NCBI GenBank assembly: GCA_037176885.1
Contig: JAWWNJ010000051.1
Location: forward strand, 124,001-188,000
Length of the DNA stretch: 64,000 nt
Reading direction: 5' to 3'
DNA from: Favolaschia claudopus
Taxonomy: Eukaryota > Basidiomycota > Agaricomycetes > Agaricales > Mycenaceae
The position numbers and the translations under genes are program-made. The notes under the pieces were generated by a model that ran no database searches, was not told the DNA's origin, and saw only the letters and a list, made by a program, of their open reading frames with translations. Positions 47,204-57,978 of this stretch are shown here, in pieces. Every line of letters starts with the position of its first letter. The stretch's first letter is position 1.

Positions 47204-49781
47204 ATGCCAAAAGTGCCAAAAAAACAGAAGAGGAAAACCGTTGTCGACCCCGCGCCGGCCAAAAAGAGGGGAAATCAAGGCGACTTCCATGGTCAACGGA
47301 AAGAGTACCTGCTCGCTATGCTGCCCGGCTACATCGAGGCTTCAGACAACGGCACGACGCGCAAGTATTGGAAGGAGACCTTCTTCCCTGGTTACTGGGC
47401 TAAGTTTCCTTGGGAGCTACGGCGCGACGAGGAACCGCCGGAGGACCTCACCGGCTACGGGAAGAGCGACGAGGAGTGCACTGAGGAGGAGTTTACTACA
47501 AAGCACGACACTATGAAGAAGACAGATGAGGTACGCGCCTTGGTCCTTTGCAAACGCGTTGGGCTGATGATAAGCCAGAAAATAAAGCGCTGGATGAATT
47601 ACAGACGCCGTGCTGATGGTGGAGGGAGCCCGTTTACCAAGTGGCTCTCTCAACTGCGTCGCGTTGAAGAGCGCGCACCGAAACGTTTGGCGCCGTACCA
47701 GGTGTACATGCAAGATGAAGACAATAACAGCAGAATCAATGAGCTCTTCAAGGAACGGTATCCTGATGAGGTGGGGAAGCCCAACACCATCAAATACAGG
47801 GGGAAGATTGCGAGAGAGTTGTTTGCGGAGGAGCCAGAAGAGATACAGGAGGAGTATAGGGAGAAGGGGGAGGAAGACTACCAGGAGGCGATGGACGAGT
47901 TCAAGGAGGGTGGCGACGGCAACGTTGAGACAGAGCGAGACGCGGGGATTCAGCGAGAGTGAGTGAATCTTGGAGGTCGACGGTGATCGCTATGCTAACG
48001 GCGTTCAGGGCGCGTGAGCGTCTCGCAGTTACTGTCCAGCCATTGCTGGACGCCATCCGCGCGATCACCGGCAGCCAAGTCTTATTCATCACTGGGACCA
48101 TCGTCGACGGCAAATTCGACGTTCGTACTCTCCACGCGCACGCAAAACCTGAGGAGGGAATACAGCAAGGCCTGGACTTTACGGGTTGGGACACTAAAGG
48201 GTTCAAGGTCGTAATGGATCAGTGGATGCGCTATCTGATTGCGGCTTGTAAGTACCTGCGCCGAGAACTTGACTTGTGATTGACGGTGCTTTCGTTTCGG
48301 TAGCGAACGAGCCCGGAGCAACGGGGCCGCTAGAACCGAACGACAGTCGTGCCGCTACTGGCGTTCCCCTCCCAACAGACGGCAGCGAGGGCGCGCTCCC
48401 CACCGCACCAACCGTGACAGTACCGCCGCCCACTTCAGACACAGACACAGCCAACGCGACCGCAAACGCAGCCAACGCGACCGCAGACGCAGACGCAGTC
48501 AACGATGCAGCCAACGCGACCGCAGTAACCACGCCCCCCGCCCCCCCGACCGTGTCGACACCGCCAATACCTTCCACCAATTCGTCTGCACCGCCAGCAC
48601 CGCCGACCGATTCGTCTGCACCACCAGAACCTCCCGCCGAATCGTCTGCACCGGACGATGCACAGAATGGAGGGGGCAACGGCGATGACGACGCAATGGG
48701 TCCAAACGAGGAAGAGGATGAGGAAGACCCCCTCGACGAATTCCCCGACATGGGCTCGCCGTTGCGACGCGCTGTCAGAGCCTTAACCCCAGACGCCCTT
48801 GAACTTCGCCTCGCGATTTACCGCATGAGCTCATCGATGGAGCGAAGGCGGGAGAATACGATGGCGACAACGCGCGAGCAGCTGGATAAACTTGGTTTGG
48901 GAAGCGAGGTTAAGGCTATAATGGATGAGGTACGAGCCGCGAATAAAAGGAAGGCGGGAGATGGGGACAAGCACCCCAAGAAGCGACGAAAGGGAGACGA
49001 CGGCGACGAAGAGGACTATACTGACGATGAGGACGAGGGGAGCGAAGGAGGCGGCGGGGGAAATGCTGAGGGTGATGACGGCGCCGCAGCGAGGGGGCGG
49101 CGTGTGACGCGGGTGGCGCGACGACGAGGCGCCGGAAAGAAACGGGCAGACTCGGAAACAGGGTGGGCAACGCATTCGCGTGAAGTCTTGCTGAAGACGG
49201 ACGAGGGGGAACAATGGAAAGCCGGGGGTGAGAAATGGGAGGGGGTAGTTGCTAAATGGTGGGCTAAGGAGGAAGCAGCGTCGTTTCAAGGGCCGGTAAG
49301 CGAATCCCGTAGCGATATTGATTGAAAACGCTAAACGGAATTGAAGGCGAAGGGTGCGGGGACTAAACTCCGACCCAAGCAGGTTGGTGCGTGGATCAAG
49401 AGGGCACGGACGGGAGGTCCCCAGCCCACTGTCAGCGACACCTTCGGGTTCTCTGTTGTGTGGTGGAAATGGTGGGTTTCCATCAATCCGGATTGGAGGA
49501 AGCGGAAGGATGGGGGCCGCAGGATGGAACGCGATACCACCACAGGCGATTGGGGGGTGCTGCAGAGCCAGACCGGACCGAATGGCCTGCTCAATGTACT
49601 CATCTGCCTGCGGTGGTGGAAGGACGCTATGCGGATGGAGGCTGGGGACTGGGACGAAGCGCTGGAGGACGTGTCGTGGGTTCTGGATAGGCTAGCGTGA
49701 GTTGCATGACCGAAAGTCTTCTATTTGCTCACTTTGACTGATTTAACTTATAGAGAGGCGCGAGCCGAGAGCCCCCCCTAG
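47204..49781 (+). CDS. Large agaricomycete repeat-family protein, unknown function
   Basis: The ATG at 47,204 starts MPKVPKKQKRKTVVDPAPAK. N-terminal block: RKEYLLAMLPGYIEASDN, WKETFFPGYWAKFPWEL, then after an intron (47,530 to about 47,577) KIKRWMNYRRRADG and PKRLAPYQVYMQDEDNN. A middle block (48,005-48,245) has TVQPLLDAIRAITGSQVLFI and VMDQWMRYLIAA. A 250-residue low-complexity linker (Pro/Thr/Ala, then acidic and Lys-rich) leads to a Trp-rich C terminus (FSVVWWKWWVSINPDWRK, NGLLNVLICLRWWKDAM). Six exons, TAG at 49,779-49,781, about 770 residues. I recall proteins of this layout in many copies in mushroom genomes near transposons; no biochemical role is known to me. Frame and splice sites are intact. 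Confidence 0.65.
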
Positions 49782-50329
49782 GTGCAATAGTTGGTATATT
49801 TCTTGGGCAAAGTGCGATACCGTAGAGCCGACGGCAGGCGCGGGGCGGGAAGCGCGGAAAGAACGGGGTGAAACACGTTCCCCCGAAGCGTAGAAGAGGG
49901 AGAGAGCGGGTGAGGCTGCGAGACGTAGGCTAGAAATGTATTGCGGTACCATCTTGAATGTATAATTGAATGATCTGGCGGCGCTGGGGACGGGCGGAGG
50001 GAGCGGGGCGGGGCGGCGGGGCAGGAGGCGGGAGCAGAATGGCGGCCGGCGCACAGCCCGAAAGCCAGCGGGCAAGCTTGAGTTGGTCAACGTCGTCCTT
50101 ACGCACCGCTGTAAGACACCGATGGGATGTGGTGGAGGGCAGGGCAACGGGCTGGAATGGTAGCGGAAAGTATGACCCAATTGGGTTATGTTTTGATGCG
50201 GCTGTTCGGAACCAGTTTTCCGGCCCCCGATTTCCGAAATCCGATGGCAGACGAATATCCGAAGGCAACGGAGCCCTAACAGTGGCTCCGTGCCATCATT
50301 TAGATCAATTCTTCATCACATCAGCACCA
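49782..50329. other. Gene-free flank
   Basis: 550 bp between the island genes and the MHKD copy. A minus-strand frame of about 110 codons has no known domain. It could contain the right end of the mobile island, not resolved. Confidence 0.35.
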
Positions 50330-50919
50330 TCAAAGAGCTACAAGGCCTTGCCGGAGCGCCGTACAGCAGGTTGGTGGCTGTGTTACAAGGTTCAAAACAT
50401 TTTGTAAAAGGCATCTTGCTTCGCCAACTACTTTTTGTATTATCACTACTATATGAGCTGACACGTACAACACATTGATCTGGCTCAGAAAAGCCGTATA
50501 TTTGTGTACCTTCCCATCGAAGGTCCCCAGCGCAAAAGTCTCGGGATCCAAGTCCATGTACAGCTCGGGATTGTCAATGAGGGCCTGGCAGTGGTCACAT
50601 ATATCCTGGTGGAGTGGCCCCAAGGTAATTGCATTCAATGCAATTTCTTTCTCGTCCTTTCTGACAGCGCGCATATAGGGAGCTGAAATTGTGGTGTGGT
50701 ATAATGCGAGCACTGCGAATTTCGGTGAGTGTCGGACCGTCGTTCAGCCCAGCTGAGATGTTCTTCTCAATATTCGTCCAGGTTTGCGAGTCCTTGCGAA
50801 TTCAGATTACGTCGAGAAACCGCCGATATGCATCAACATGTGCAATGAGCTCAACTGCCGCCTCGCCATGGCTTCCGAAGCGCGTGTTGTTGGTCTGAGG
50901 GAAGCGTTGTCAAGCGTAT

Positions 50920-51596
50920 AATGTGTTATACAAGAGGTCCTCCAGAAGTGACGTTATTCGGGAGTTTCTCTTTGTTCGTGATAAGTGAGTGAGTTGTGGA
51001 AAGTGGTTGGATTCCTAAGAATAGGAAGAGGATGGAGTGTGGGGAGGAGTGTGGGAATGTGCTGGGGATAAGGTCTCGTATGCAAGACTTTACCATGTTG
51101 TGTCGCAGTAAAGCTGTATTTCGCTAAAATGAGATGCGCACTCGAAATGAGCACACAGAGGTAAGTCTCGTAGGCAAGACGTTACCAAATGTCGTAACTG
51201 GGGAAGCTCGGTTCTGCTATTTTGTATAACAGATGCCGCGCTAAGTTGTATCAGATGCCGCGCTAAGTTGTAAACAGATTTATCAGATGCCGCACTAAAC
51301 AGAAAACAAGAACAGATACCGTGCTAAGTAGTAACAGATGCCGCGCTAGTAGTGTTCAGAACAGATGCCGCGCTAAGTTGTCGTCAGATGAATCCAAAAG
51401 GGGACGGGCGTGTGAAGATTTGAGTGCAAGTAACCGGGAGATTGGATTAAGAAGAGAAAACTATCTACTACAATTTGGGGTTTATATAGGTACAGAATGA
51501 GTCATATAAGAATGCGTCCATTTTGCATTGCTGTTCCATCCTGTGTTCCTGCCTTTGAGCTGTGTTATTGGCAATGCTTGCACTGCTTGTCGTGTT
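50920..51596 (-). mobile_element. LTR-like insertion (possible solo LTR)
   Basis: On the minus strand it would begin TGTAACACGAC (from 51,596) and end GTATAACA (about 50,920), i.e. TG...CA ends with short inverted TGT/ACA repeats. It splits MHKD copy 3 and has no gene. No matching target duplication is seen at these exact ends, so the limits may be off by some bases. Confidence 0.45.
51229..51381. repeat. Six degenerate copies of a 21-23 bp repeat
   Basis: Units around CAGATGCCGCGCTAAGTTGT start near 51,229, 51,251, 51,281, 51,311, 51,332 and 51,359. They differ at one to three bases and in spacing. They lie inside the LTR-like insertion. Another pair of words (TCTCGTA.GCAAGAC.TTACCA) occurs at about 51,072 and 51,165. 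Confidence 0.9.
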
Positions 51597-52329
51597 ACAC
51601 GTTTCAACTCCTTGATTCGGCTGTGCATGGAGCGGCTATGTTGTGGAGATGGTTGCTATGTTGGTTTCCTGGGGATTTGTATGGAAAGTCTCCTTCCTTT
51701 CTCCATGACAGCTGATCTTCTTTATCTCCAAACACTTTTGGGAGATGACAGCGTTTGACGTATTCGACGTCCCAATGTTGCTCCATGAACAACTGGTGAG
51801 CATCCCCTTGTCCACGTTTGTCGAGCGCATTATTAAAAACGGCCCCGGCTAGCGCCACAAGTTTGGCACCGCCAAAGGATGCGTCTTCGAGACGCTTCGC
51901 GTCCTCCTCGGTGATGGGTTTGTCCCCTTCCTCGGGATGTAGGATTTTTCTGATCGCTTGCGCAGCGTCCTTGTTGGCAAGGGGGATTGGGCGAACATTG
52001 AGCGTTGCCCAGTGAACATTCATTGCCGTATTGCCGCCCTTGAAACTGTTATTATTCTTGTGCATGCAGCATCTGGTCCAAACAAAAACTTTGAGCAGGC
52101 TGTGATCGCTGTCAGGCAGCGCATTGAATGCCGTCTCGCCCAGACTGCGGACCATGGCCTTGACCGTTGCAAGATCATGGGCAGCTTTCTCGGCAAACGG
52201 TAAGGTGTTCCATGCCTCCATCCCGCCGACATCGCTGATCTTCTTGTCGTTCCATTCTTGGAGAAGCTGCAGGACTTCTGCAACCTGCCCGTCCAGCTCC
52301 TGTAGCCGCTTCTTGCCCAGCTCTGCCAG

Positions 52330-54245
52330 CAGAGTATGGAGAAAACCCGAGGGTGCTTGCGTATTGGACTTGCTACCGCGGCAAGTGCCGCAGCTCAAAC
52401 AAAATTTATCAACCTCTTTGCCCAGTTTCGGCCACCAATACCAGCGCCTCACGTATTCAGAAGTTCGTTGAGGGCCTAAATGGCCTAAAGTCTTGTGGGC
52501 TTGGTCGAGAGCTATTTCAGTCAGCCGACGAGGCCCCTTCAATCCAGGGGTTCTGGGGATGCACAAGCAGCGATGCTGGCGCAGATTCTGGGTATATATC
52601 AAGCTGTCTTCGACCTCAAAAGTGGGGTATTGGTCAGGGTGAGTTAATATTTTGTTGAAGAATGTGTCGGCCGTGTATCCCTGACGCACGCTGTGTAGAA
52701 AGGTTATGTCGCCTTCTACGTTGACCTTAAGAGGAGGGTCGGCATCGAGTGCCGCTTCGACAGTAACGGCAGAAGTGTCGAACTCGTCCTGGTGCCTTTC
52801 TTCGGCGTGGTGTTCCAGTTCAATGGCTTCTTGTATGCGGTCCTCAAGTGCATCATAATAGATGCAGAACACTGCAAGGCTCTCTTGGTAGGCGGAGATC
52901 TCAGTGGCTCAAAGTTGTGTCATGTCCTCGAGTTGGGGGCCAAGTCGAAAATTGCCGCTCACATAATGATGAGGGGTGTGGTGTTCATCGGGACGGTCAT
53001 TCTCGTAATAGCGCGAGAGACAGTCTGCTACCTTGTTCTTCGCTACCTCGACATGGATGATCTCGAAGTCGAAACGTGATAGGTATTCATCCCAGCGAAT
53101 AATTCGTCCGCTAAGGCTGCTTCGTGCCGCTGTTTTCAAAGCTTCCAGTGCTTTATGGTCAGTGGCGATGTATAATTTCCGCCCCAGCAATTTGTCTTCC
53201 CATTTGAGTAGGCCTTCGATAATCGCTAACGCCTCTTGCTCATAGGTTTTATAGGATCGCTGTGCCGAGGTGAACTTCTTGGACATGAATCCTGCTGGTC
53301 AACAAGTTTGCCAATCCGGTCCTTGTCCATATACCGCACTGACGCCGCACGCTGAGGCGTCACAGATGAGCCAAATGGGCTCTCCGGTTCTGGGATCAAT
53401 GGGCTTGAGTATCGGAGTCTTTTTGGCTATTAATTTGATTTCATCAAGGCATTGTTGGTGGAGTGGGCGCCATACAAATGGTTGCCCGCCACGGCATATG
53501 GATTCTAACGGTGAAGTAAGGTGAGCTACTTCTGGCATAAAATTTGCTAGGTATTGAACCAGTCCTAGAAAGCGTAGAACTTCTTGATGCGAACAGAGTG
53601 TTCTCCACTCCAATATCCGAGCCATTTTGTCAAAGTCAACGTGGAGTCCTTTATCTGTGATCTTGTGTCCCAAACAGTCCATGTTTTGCGAGTATAGATC
53701 GCACTTGGTCTGACTCAAATAGAGCTGTTCCTTGCAGAGCTTGTCGAACACAATCTTGAGGTGAGCTTCGTGTTTCTCTATCAAGTCCAAAAATACGAAG
53801 ATGTCGTCCAGGCATACGTGTACAAAACTCCCAATTTCGTCGCGGAAGATCCAGGTCATCAGACGTTGGAAGGTGGCGGGTGCATTGCAGTCGCCTTGTA
53901 GCATGACGTTCGAAGTGGCTGTCCCAAATGGAGTCGCAAACGCGGTCTTCCAGACGTCAGATGGTCTTATGCGTATTTGCTTGTATGCATCGAACATGTC
54001 GATCTTTGAACGGAATTTGGCTCTAGCGACGTCCATCCTAATGGCGTCTTGGTCAGGGAACGGAGTCACATCCTTCACGGTGTTCTCGTTACGTTTTTGC
54101 GTGTCGACTACGGTGCGTAGCTTTCGAGTTTTCTTGGGTATGCACAGTAATGGAGTGGCTTGGGGGACAGGGTGCATCTCCCACCATCCAGCGCGCACAT
54201 AGCGGTTGATCTTGTCTCGTTGAAAGGCTGGCTACTCTTTCAGAT
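52330..54245 (-). pseudogene. Ty3/gypsy pol: reverse transcriptase, RNase H, integrase N terminus
   Basis: Read on the minus strand in one frame: RINRYVRAGWWEMHPVPQA-like entry, LLCIPKKTRKLRTVVDTQKR, DVTPFPDQDAIRMDVARAKF, QGDCNAPATFQRLMTWIF, the catalytic box VHVCLDDIFVF (Tyr of YLDD replaced by Cys), LGLVQYLANFMPEV; RNase H with IWLICDASACGVSAVYGQGP, FTSAQRSYKTYEQEALAI and ATDHKALEALK; then the integrase HHCC zinc finger (AHKTLGHLGPQRTSEYV, FCLSCGTCRGSK). Three in-frame stops: TAG at about 54,234, TGA at 53,299-53,301 and TGA at 52,909-52,911. The integrase catalytic core is absent, replaced by MHKD sequence at about 52,330. Not functional. Confidence 0.88.
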
Positions 54246-54610
54246 GTGATTCTACTGCTGTCAAAAGCTCGCAGTCACTATGAATGAGCAAGCAGATATT
54301 ACTAAGAGATGTTGGGTCCAGCTGCTGTATAAGCGAGTGATCACACCAAACAACATAACACTGGTAAAGCGTCAGGCACTTAGCTCAGTTGGAAGAGCAC
54401 ACTCGTACAAAGAGAGCCAGCTTTTGCACCTTTTCATGCATGGTCTCATTCCCCTTATCATCGTAATTGTGGTCACAACGCCTCCGAACAGCAAGGAAGG
54501 TGGTAGTTAAAGTTCTTGTCTTCTTCTATCAAATTGATTTTGTGGTCAATCTCTCGAAATGGAGGCAGTCGTTCCGGTATGGGTCCTAGTAGATCCTGAC
54601 AAGACTCAAA
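54246..54610. other. Gypsy-internal sequence with a tRNA-like 5' half
   Basis: Sequence continuous with the degraded gypsy element. At 54,371-54,420 (+) lies a perfect Pol III A box (TTAGCTCAGTTGG) within a D-arm-like GCTCAGTTGGAAGAGC, followed by a possible anticodon arm with a 3-4 bp stem. No B box or T arm follows in the next 100 bp, so this is only the first half of a tRNA. Confidence 0.4.
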
Positions 54611-54870
54611 TCATTTCCTACGAAGATGGGATAGTCGATCGAAGTTGGTCACTAATTTCGGTTGTTCAGGTGGGTCTTCAGCGTCCATTCTCCAGAGATT
54701 GAGAATGTGGATAGCATCTTCCAGGGCGTTGGAGTTGAGTCCGTCAAGGTCCGCTTCATTGTTTAGATCTACCCGAGTCTTAGAGGAATGCAAACTAACA
54801 ATCGGAGGAGACGATATATCAGGTGCGCCTTTGAAGTATTTGCGCTTAGATTTCTTAACAGATGGCTCAG
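54611..54870 (-). pseudogene. Gypsy polyprotein remnant 5' of reverse transcriptase
   Basis: An open frame on the minus strand (HTEPSVKKSKRKYFKG through LVTNFDRLSHLRRK) that stops at 54,611. It ends abruptly at the edge of the LTR at 54,871, as expected if the LTR element inserted into the coding part of the gypsy element. No domain is sure; gag or spacer region by position. Confidence 0.45.
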
Positions 54871-55116
54871 TGTGACGGGTCATTATATATTTACCTTACA
54901 CGGCTGTTACCTCACTTTCCATGTATGGCTATTACAGAAGATATATGCTTTTACTCTTAACCTTGACCATGACTACGTGAGCTTGCTACAACAAGTATCG
55001 AGGAGAAATACCTTATGTCCCCCTGGATGCCTGAGCATGCGTATAAAGGCTCCCCGTGCCTCCTAGGTTACAGGAGCCCTGCGTAGGGTCACACTGCCCC
55101 TCGCCGTAGGGTGACA
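54871..55116 (+). repeat. 5' LTR
   Basis: 246 bp with TGT...ACA ends. It contains TATAAA at 55,042-55,047 followed by a short C/T-rich stretch, the likely retroelement promoter in the plus direction. It begins inside the gypsy remnant reading frame. Confidence 0.75.
55042..55047 (+). promoter_or_regulatory. TATA box of the LTR
   Basis: TATAAA in the last third of the LTR, on the strand expected for an element running left to right. The same box is at 63,941-63,946 in the second copy. Confidence 0.65.
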
Positions 55117-55120
55117 ACGG

Positions 55121-55138
55121 TGGCGAGTGCTCAGTGCT
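55121..55138 (+). other. Candidate primer-binding site
   Basis: TGGCGAGTGCTCAGTG begins 4 bp after the proposed LTR end. TGG is the complement of the tRNA CCA end. Which tRNA would pair was not determined, so this is positional evidence. Confidence 0.35.
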
Positions 55139-55278
55139 CGTCTTATCCTCATCTAAGGACTCTGAGCGCTTCCTTGAGCTGCTCTAGTCTTTAGCGCGTT
55201 CTTCAGCAAGAAGCCTAAACGACTCGCATCACAATGGAGCCCACCGCGAGGGCTTCCTGCATGAAGAACGGATGAATG

Positions 55279-55302
55279 GGATGGCGGGATGTTCCGCCAT
55301 CC
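55279..55302. repeat. Perfect 9-bp hairpin
   Basis: GGATGGCGG, a 6-nt loop, CCGCCATCC, no mismatch. Not of the GAGC type, but in the same array. Confidence 0.9.
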
Positions 55303-55471
55303 GAGCTTGACTGACCTGCCTTTCGTTATTGGCATAGAGTCAAGCTCTCCCCTCTCTTTTCCTGAGCCTGGTCTCAGAATGGGGGGCAAACGGCGCCCGT
55401 ACTGACTTGTGACGTGGCGCCAACGACGCCGCCGCGATGTGGGAATTTCCCACCCTTCTCTGACGACGACG

Positions 55472-55508
55472 ACCACTGAGCGCCTTAAATCCTCTGGCTG
55501 CTCGTGGT
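55472..55508 (+). repeat. Type A hairpin with paired outer arm ACCAC/GTGGT
   Basis: ACCAC (55,472-55,476), unpaired T, GAGC-GCC, 11-nt loop, GGC, unpaired T, GCTC, GTGGT (55,504-55,508): 12 base pairs with one single-base bulge on each strand. Confidence 0.85.
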
Positions 55509-56283
55509 TGTTCCTCAAGAGCGTCTGCGTCTGGGGGGCCGACTTGCTTCTGTCTCGTGCTAAGCGTGCACAAGAGCTCGAAGCCTCTTCAAGACTCCTG
55601 GTCACATCGACGACGGTCACTGAGCGCCTACAAGTCTCTTGGCTGCTCGTGGTCCTCCCTCAAGAGTGTATCTTGGTCTGGGGGGCTGGCTTGGAGCGCA
55701 ATCCCAAGACGTGCACAAGAACCTGAAGGCCGCTAGCAAGTACTTCAAGTTCCTCAAGAATGTCTTGGGCAGCACCTCCCAACTTCAAGACGTTAACACA
55801 GAGATTGAATAAAGAAGGGTGAATAGAGGGGGAAGGCGACTACAGATTAACAAGGGTACGATTTCGTACGAATCGGCTTCTATCTATCGCCTTGTTTGTC
55901 TCTTGTCCTCTTCCCCATCCCTTCGCCACCTCTGAGCGCCTTCGACGGCCGCTGGAGCTCACTTGCTGTCTCGCTACTCTTACGGCTACCTCGGAGCGCC
56001 TCTGGCTGTTTCTTCATCTACGGCGACACACCGTAGGGCTCGTCTTCAAGACAGTGAACAGCTTGAGCGCGAACCTTTCGCTGCTTGGCGTCGCCTACAT
56101 CGACGAGGGAAAGACGGACGTGGCTTAGCGGGGATGCATAGAGGTCGAGGCGAGCGGGGTGGATCTGAGAGTGCGGGGATTCCAAATTATACGTGCGTAC
56201 GTTATGGATGCCTTGTTTCCTCCCCTTCGCCACGTCTCGCCTCCGTCGGATCTCATCGCCGCTGCGCTGACTTCGCGAGTCTC

Positions 56284-56314
56284 GTCCGAGCGCGTTCCGT
56301 ACGCTGCTCCGGAC
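56284..56314 (+). repeat. Type C hairpin with outer arm GTCC/GGAC
   Basis: GTCC, GAGC, GCGT, 5-nt loop, ACGC, unpaired T, GCTC, unpaired C, GGAC. Twelve pairs. The related copy at 60,099-60,130 has GTCCC/GGGAC. Confidence 0.85.
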
Positions 56315-57964
56315 TTGAGCAACTCTGGGGTCTGTGAGCTCATAGATTCTCCTCTTCCGCTTCTCTACCTCCAGCCATCGTCACGGTGAAGACTCGTCAA
56401 GTCTATTGAGTTCAAAGCTTTAGACTAGCGTCAGGAGCGACCCGGCGGAGGCGGAACGACTCAGACGCGGAGGACATGAAGCGTCGAGCAGGTACGCGTT
56501 TGAGCGCCTTTATGGCCGCTCATCGCGCCGGCGCTCTCGCCGGAACGGGTGTTGACGGAATTCAAGCGCCTTCGGCTGCTTGACCTGCTACACCTACGCG
56601 TGGAATGGGGGGCCGGAAATAGCAGAATGTAGTATCCTCAATATTCTACATCCAATTTACTACTCTCTACGGACTTGAAGAGGAAGAATAGGACTAATTG
56701 TAGAGCGGTCGACCGCGACGACGTCCGGAAGCGGAGCCGACGACCCGGTCGTCGTTCTCACGCCGGCCCGCCGTTGTCGACGCTACGTGGCAGAGGCAAT
56801 CGTCGTTAATCCTCCCTCTCCATCTCGCACCTGCGCCTCCAAGACACCGAACAGCTCGAGCGCGAAACCTATTCGCTGCTTCGGCTTGGAGTTCTCGCGT
56901 CGCCAGACGATCCCGACAGTTACGGTTACCGCCGGTCCCTTATGCCTTGCAAGATGACGACCCGAGCGCGAATCATCGCGCCGCTCCCGCGTCCTTTTGT
57001 CTTCAAGATTCAATACGTCAGGGATGGAGGGAAAGGGACAGAAATCAAGGCAATGGGCGACTGGGTTGAGTTGAATGGGCTTCCGAATGTACAGTACGTT
57101 CGTATCTAATGGATGTCCTTTCCCCCTCCCTCGCGTCGCTTCGCCCATGTCCGACTTCACCGCCGTCGCACCGATTTCGCGAGTCTCGTCGTTGAGCGCG
57201 TGGCTAACGCTGCTCGGGATTGAGTGAAGATTACTCTCAATACATCGTCTCCGAGCGCAGGTCTTTCTGCTGCCTCGCCACAACCGACGCAAGATGTTCT
57301 GCTTCCTCTCTTCCGCGCTGGCATCTCGACACCTCAATCCTCCCAGTGCCTCGCTTCGTGACGACGTCCCGTGTCATTATTGCACGCTGGCGCCGACACC
57401 GTTTCCCATCGCGCCATCTGCGTCGTACGACCATTCCTCCAGGCTGCTCTCTGGCTGTTCGATATTCTTCGACCTGGCTACTTCCGTTATCGTACAGTAG
57501 AAGTCGTGAAGTACAACCGCCTATGAGCTACGTTTCGAACGGTACTGCTGGCGTCGACGAGTCACCGGCGTTCCCATCCCACAACAAGATTCCGTCCTTG
57601 AGCACCCCCTTGCTCGTCCGCGAGTAGAACCAGCAACCTCCAGATGCTTCTGGCTGCTAGTCCGCCATCTCGCTGCGAAATGTTCGTCAGCTCGCACGCC
57701 AAGACCACTGTGGATGTACGCTCGAGCGCCTCTATGGCTGCACGACGCGCTCCGTCTGAATGCAAGACGTCGTTGTTGCGTGCTCCCTCAACGAGCTTGT
57801 ACACTCTACCTCAACTCGCTTCATCTCCGTCCCGAGATCTCTAGCTTCATTTCAAGAGTCGTCAAGTCCCGCAAGTTGGAAGACAGGACGTTTCAAGTTC
57901 CCGCAACACCCTGCAGCAAGCGGGTACGCGTTCGAGCACCTTCATGGCTGCTTAACGTGCGGAT

Positions 57965-57978
57965 GTTCTGGCCAGAAC
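57965..57978. repeat. Perfect 14-bp palindrome
   Basis: GTTCTGGCCAGAAC, directly after a type A hairpin. Another perfect dyad, CCGGCG with a 4-nt loop and CGCCGG, follows the type A hairpin at 56,528-56,543. Confidence 0.9.

Larger units (their letters stand above)
37186..49781. mobile_element. KDZ-TET/JBP mobile-element island with possible cargo
   Basis: An apparently intact KDZ transposase and a TET/JBP dioxygenase diverge from a shared promoter, followed by four genes of lineage-restricted type with open frames. Co-location of KDZ transposases with TET/JBP genes in basidiomycetes is established knowledge. Whether the genes at 44,085-49,781 are cargo of the same element or a separate insertion is inference. 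I could not identify terminal inverted repeats or a target duplication, so the boundaries given are only those of the coding block. Confidence 0.6.
50330..52330 (-). pseudogene. MHKD-type repeat protein, copy 3, interrupted
   Basis: The N-terminal side is lost: the sequence begins inside the family at LAELGKKRLQELDGQVAEVL (about 52,330), directly joined to gypsy integrase. It continues LQEWNDKKISDVGGMEAWN, CCMHKNNNSFKGGNTAM (about 52,050), GAKLVALAGAVFNNALDKRG, then is interrupted at about 51,600 by LTR-like DNA. After the interruption it resumes with TRFGSHGEAAVELIAHVDAY (about 50,870, with a stop in the next block), WTNIEKNISAGLNDGPTLTE and LGPLHQDICDHCQALIDNPE (50,600). The last third is missing. 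MHKN replaces the usual MHKD. Confidence 0.65.

Noticed and set aside
37186..49781. A Starship-type giant element
   Set aside because: No tyrosine recombinase (DUF3435) captain gene is present; the transposase is KDZ.
51229..51381. CRISPR-like array
   Set aside because: Repeats are degenerate, spacing is irregular and nearly spacer-free, and the host is a eukaryote; tandem repeat within an LTR explains it.
53286..53301. A frameshift between reverse transcriptase and RNase H in the gypsy element
   Set aside because: Both parts are in one frame; the break is a single TGA codon where the family has Arg.
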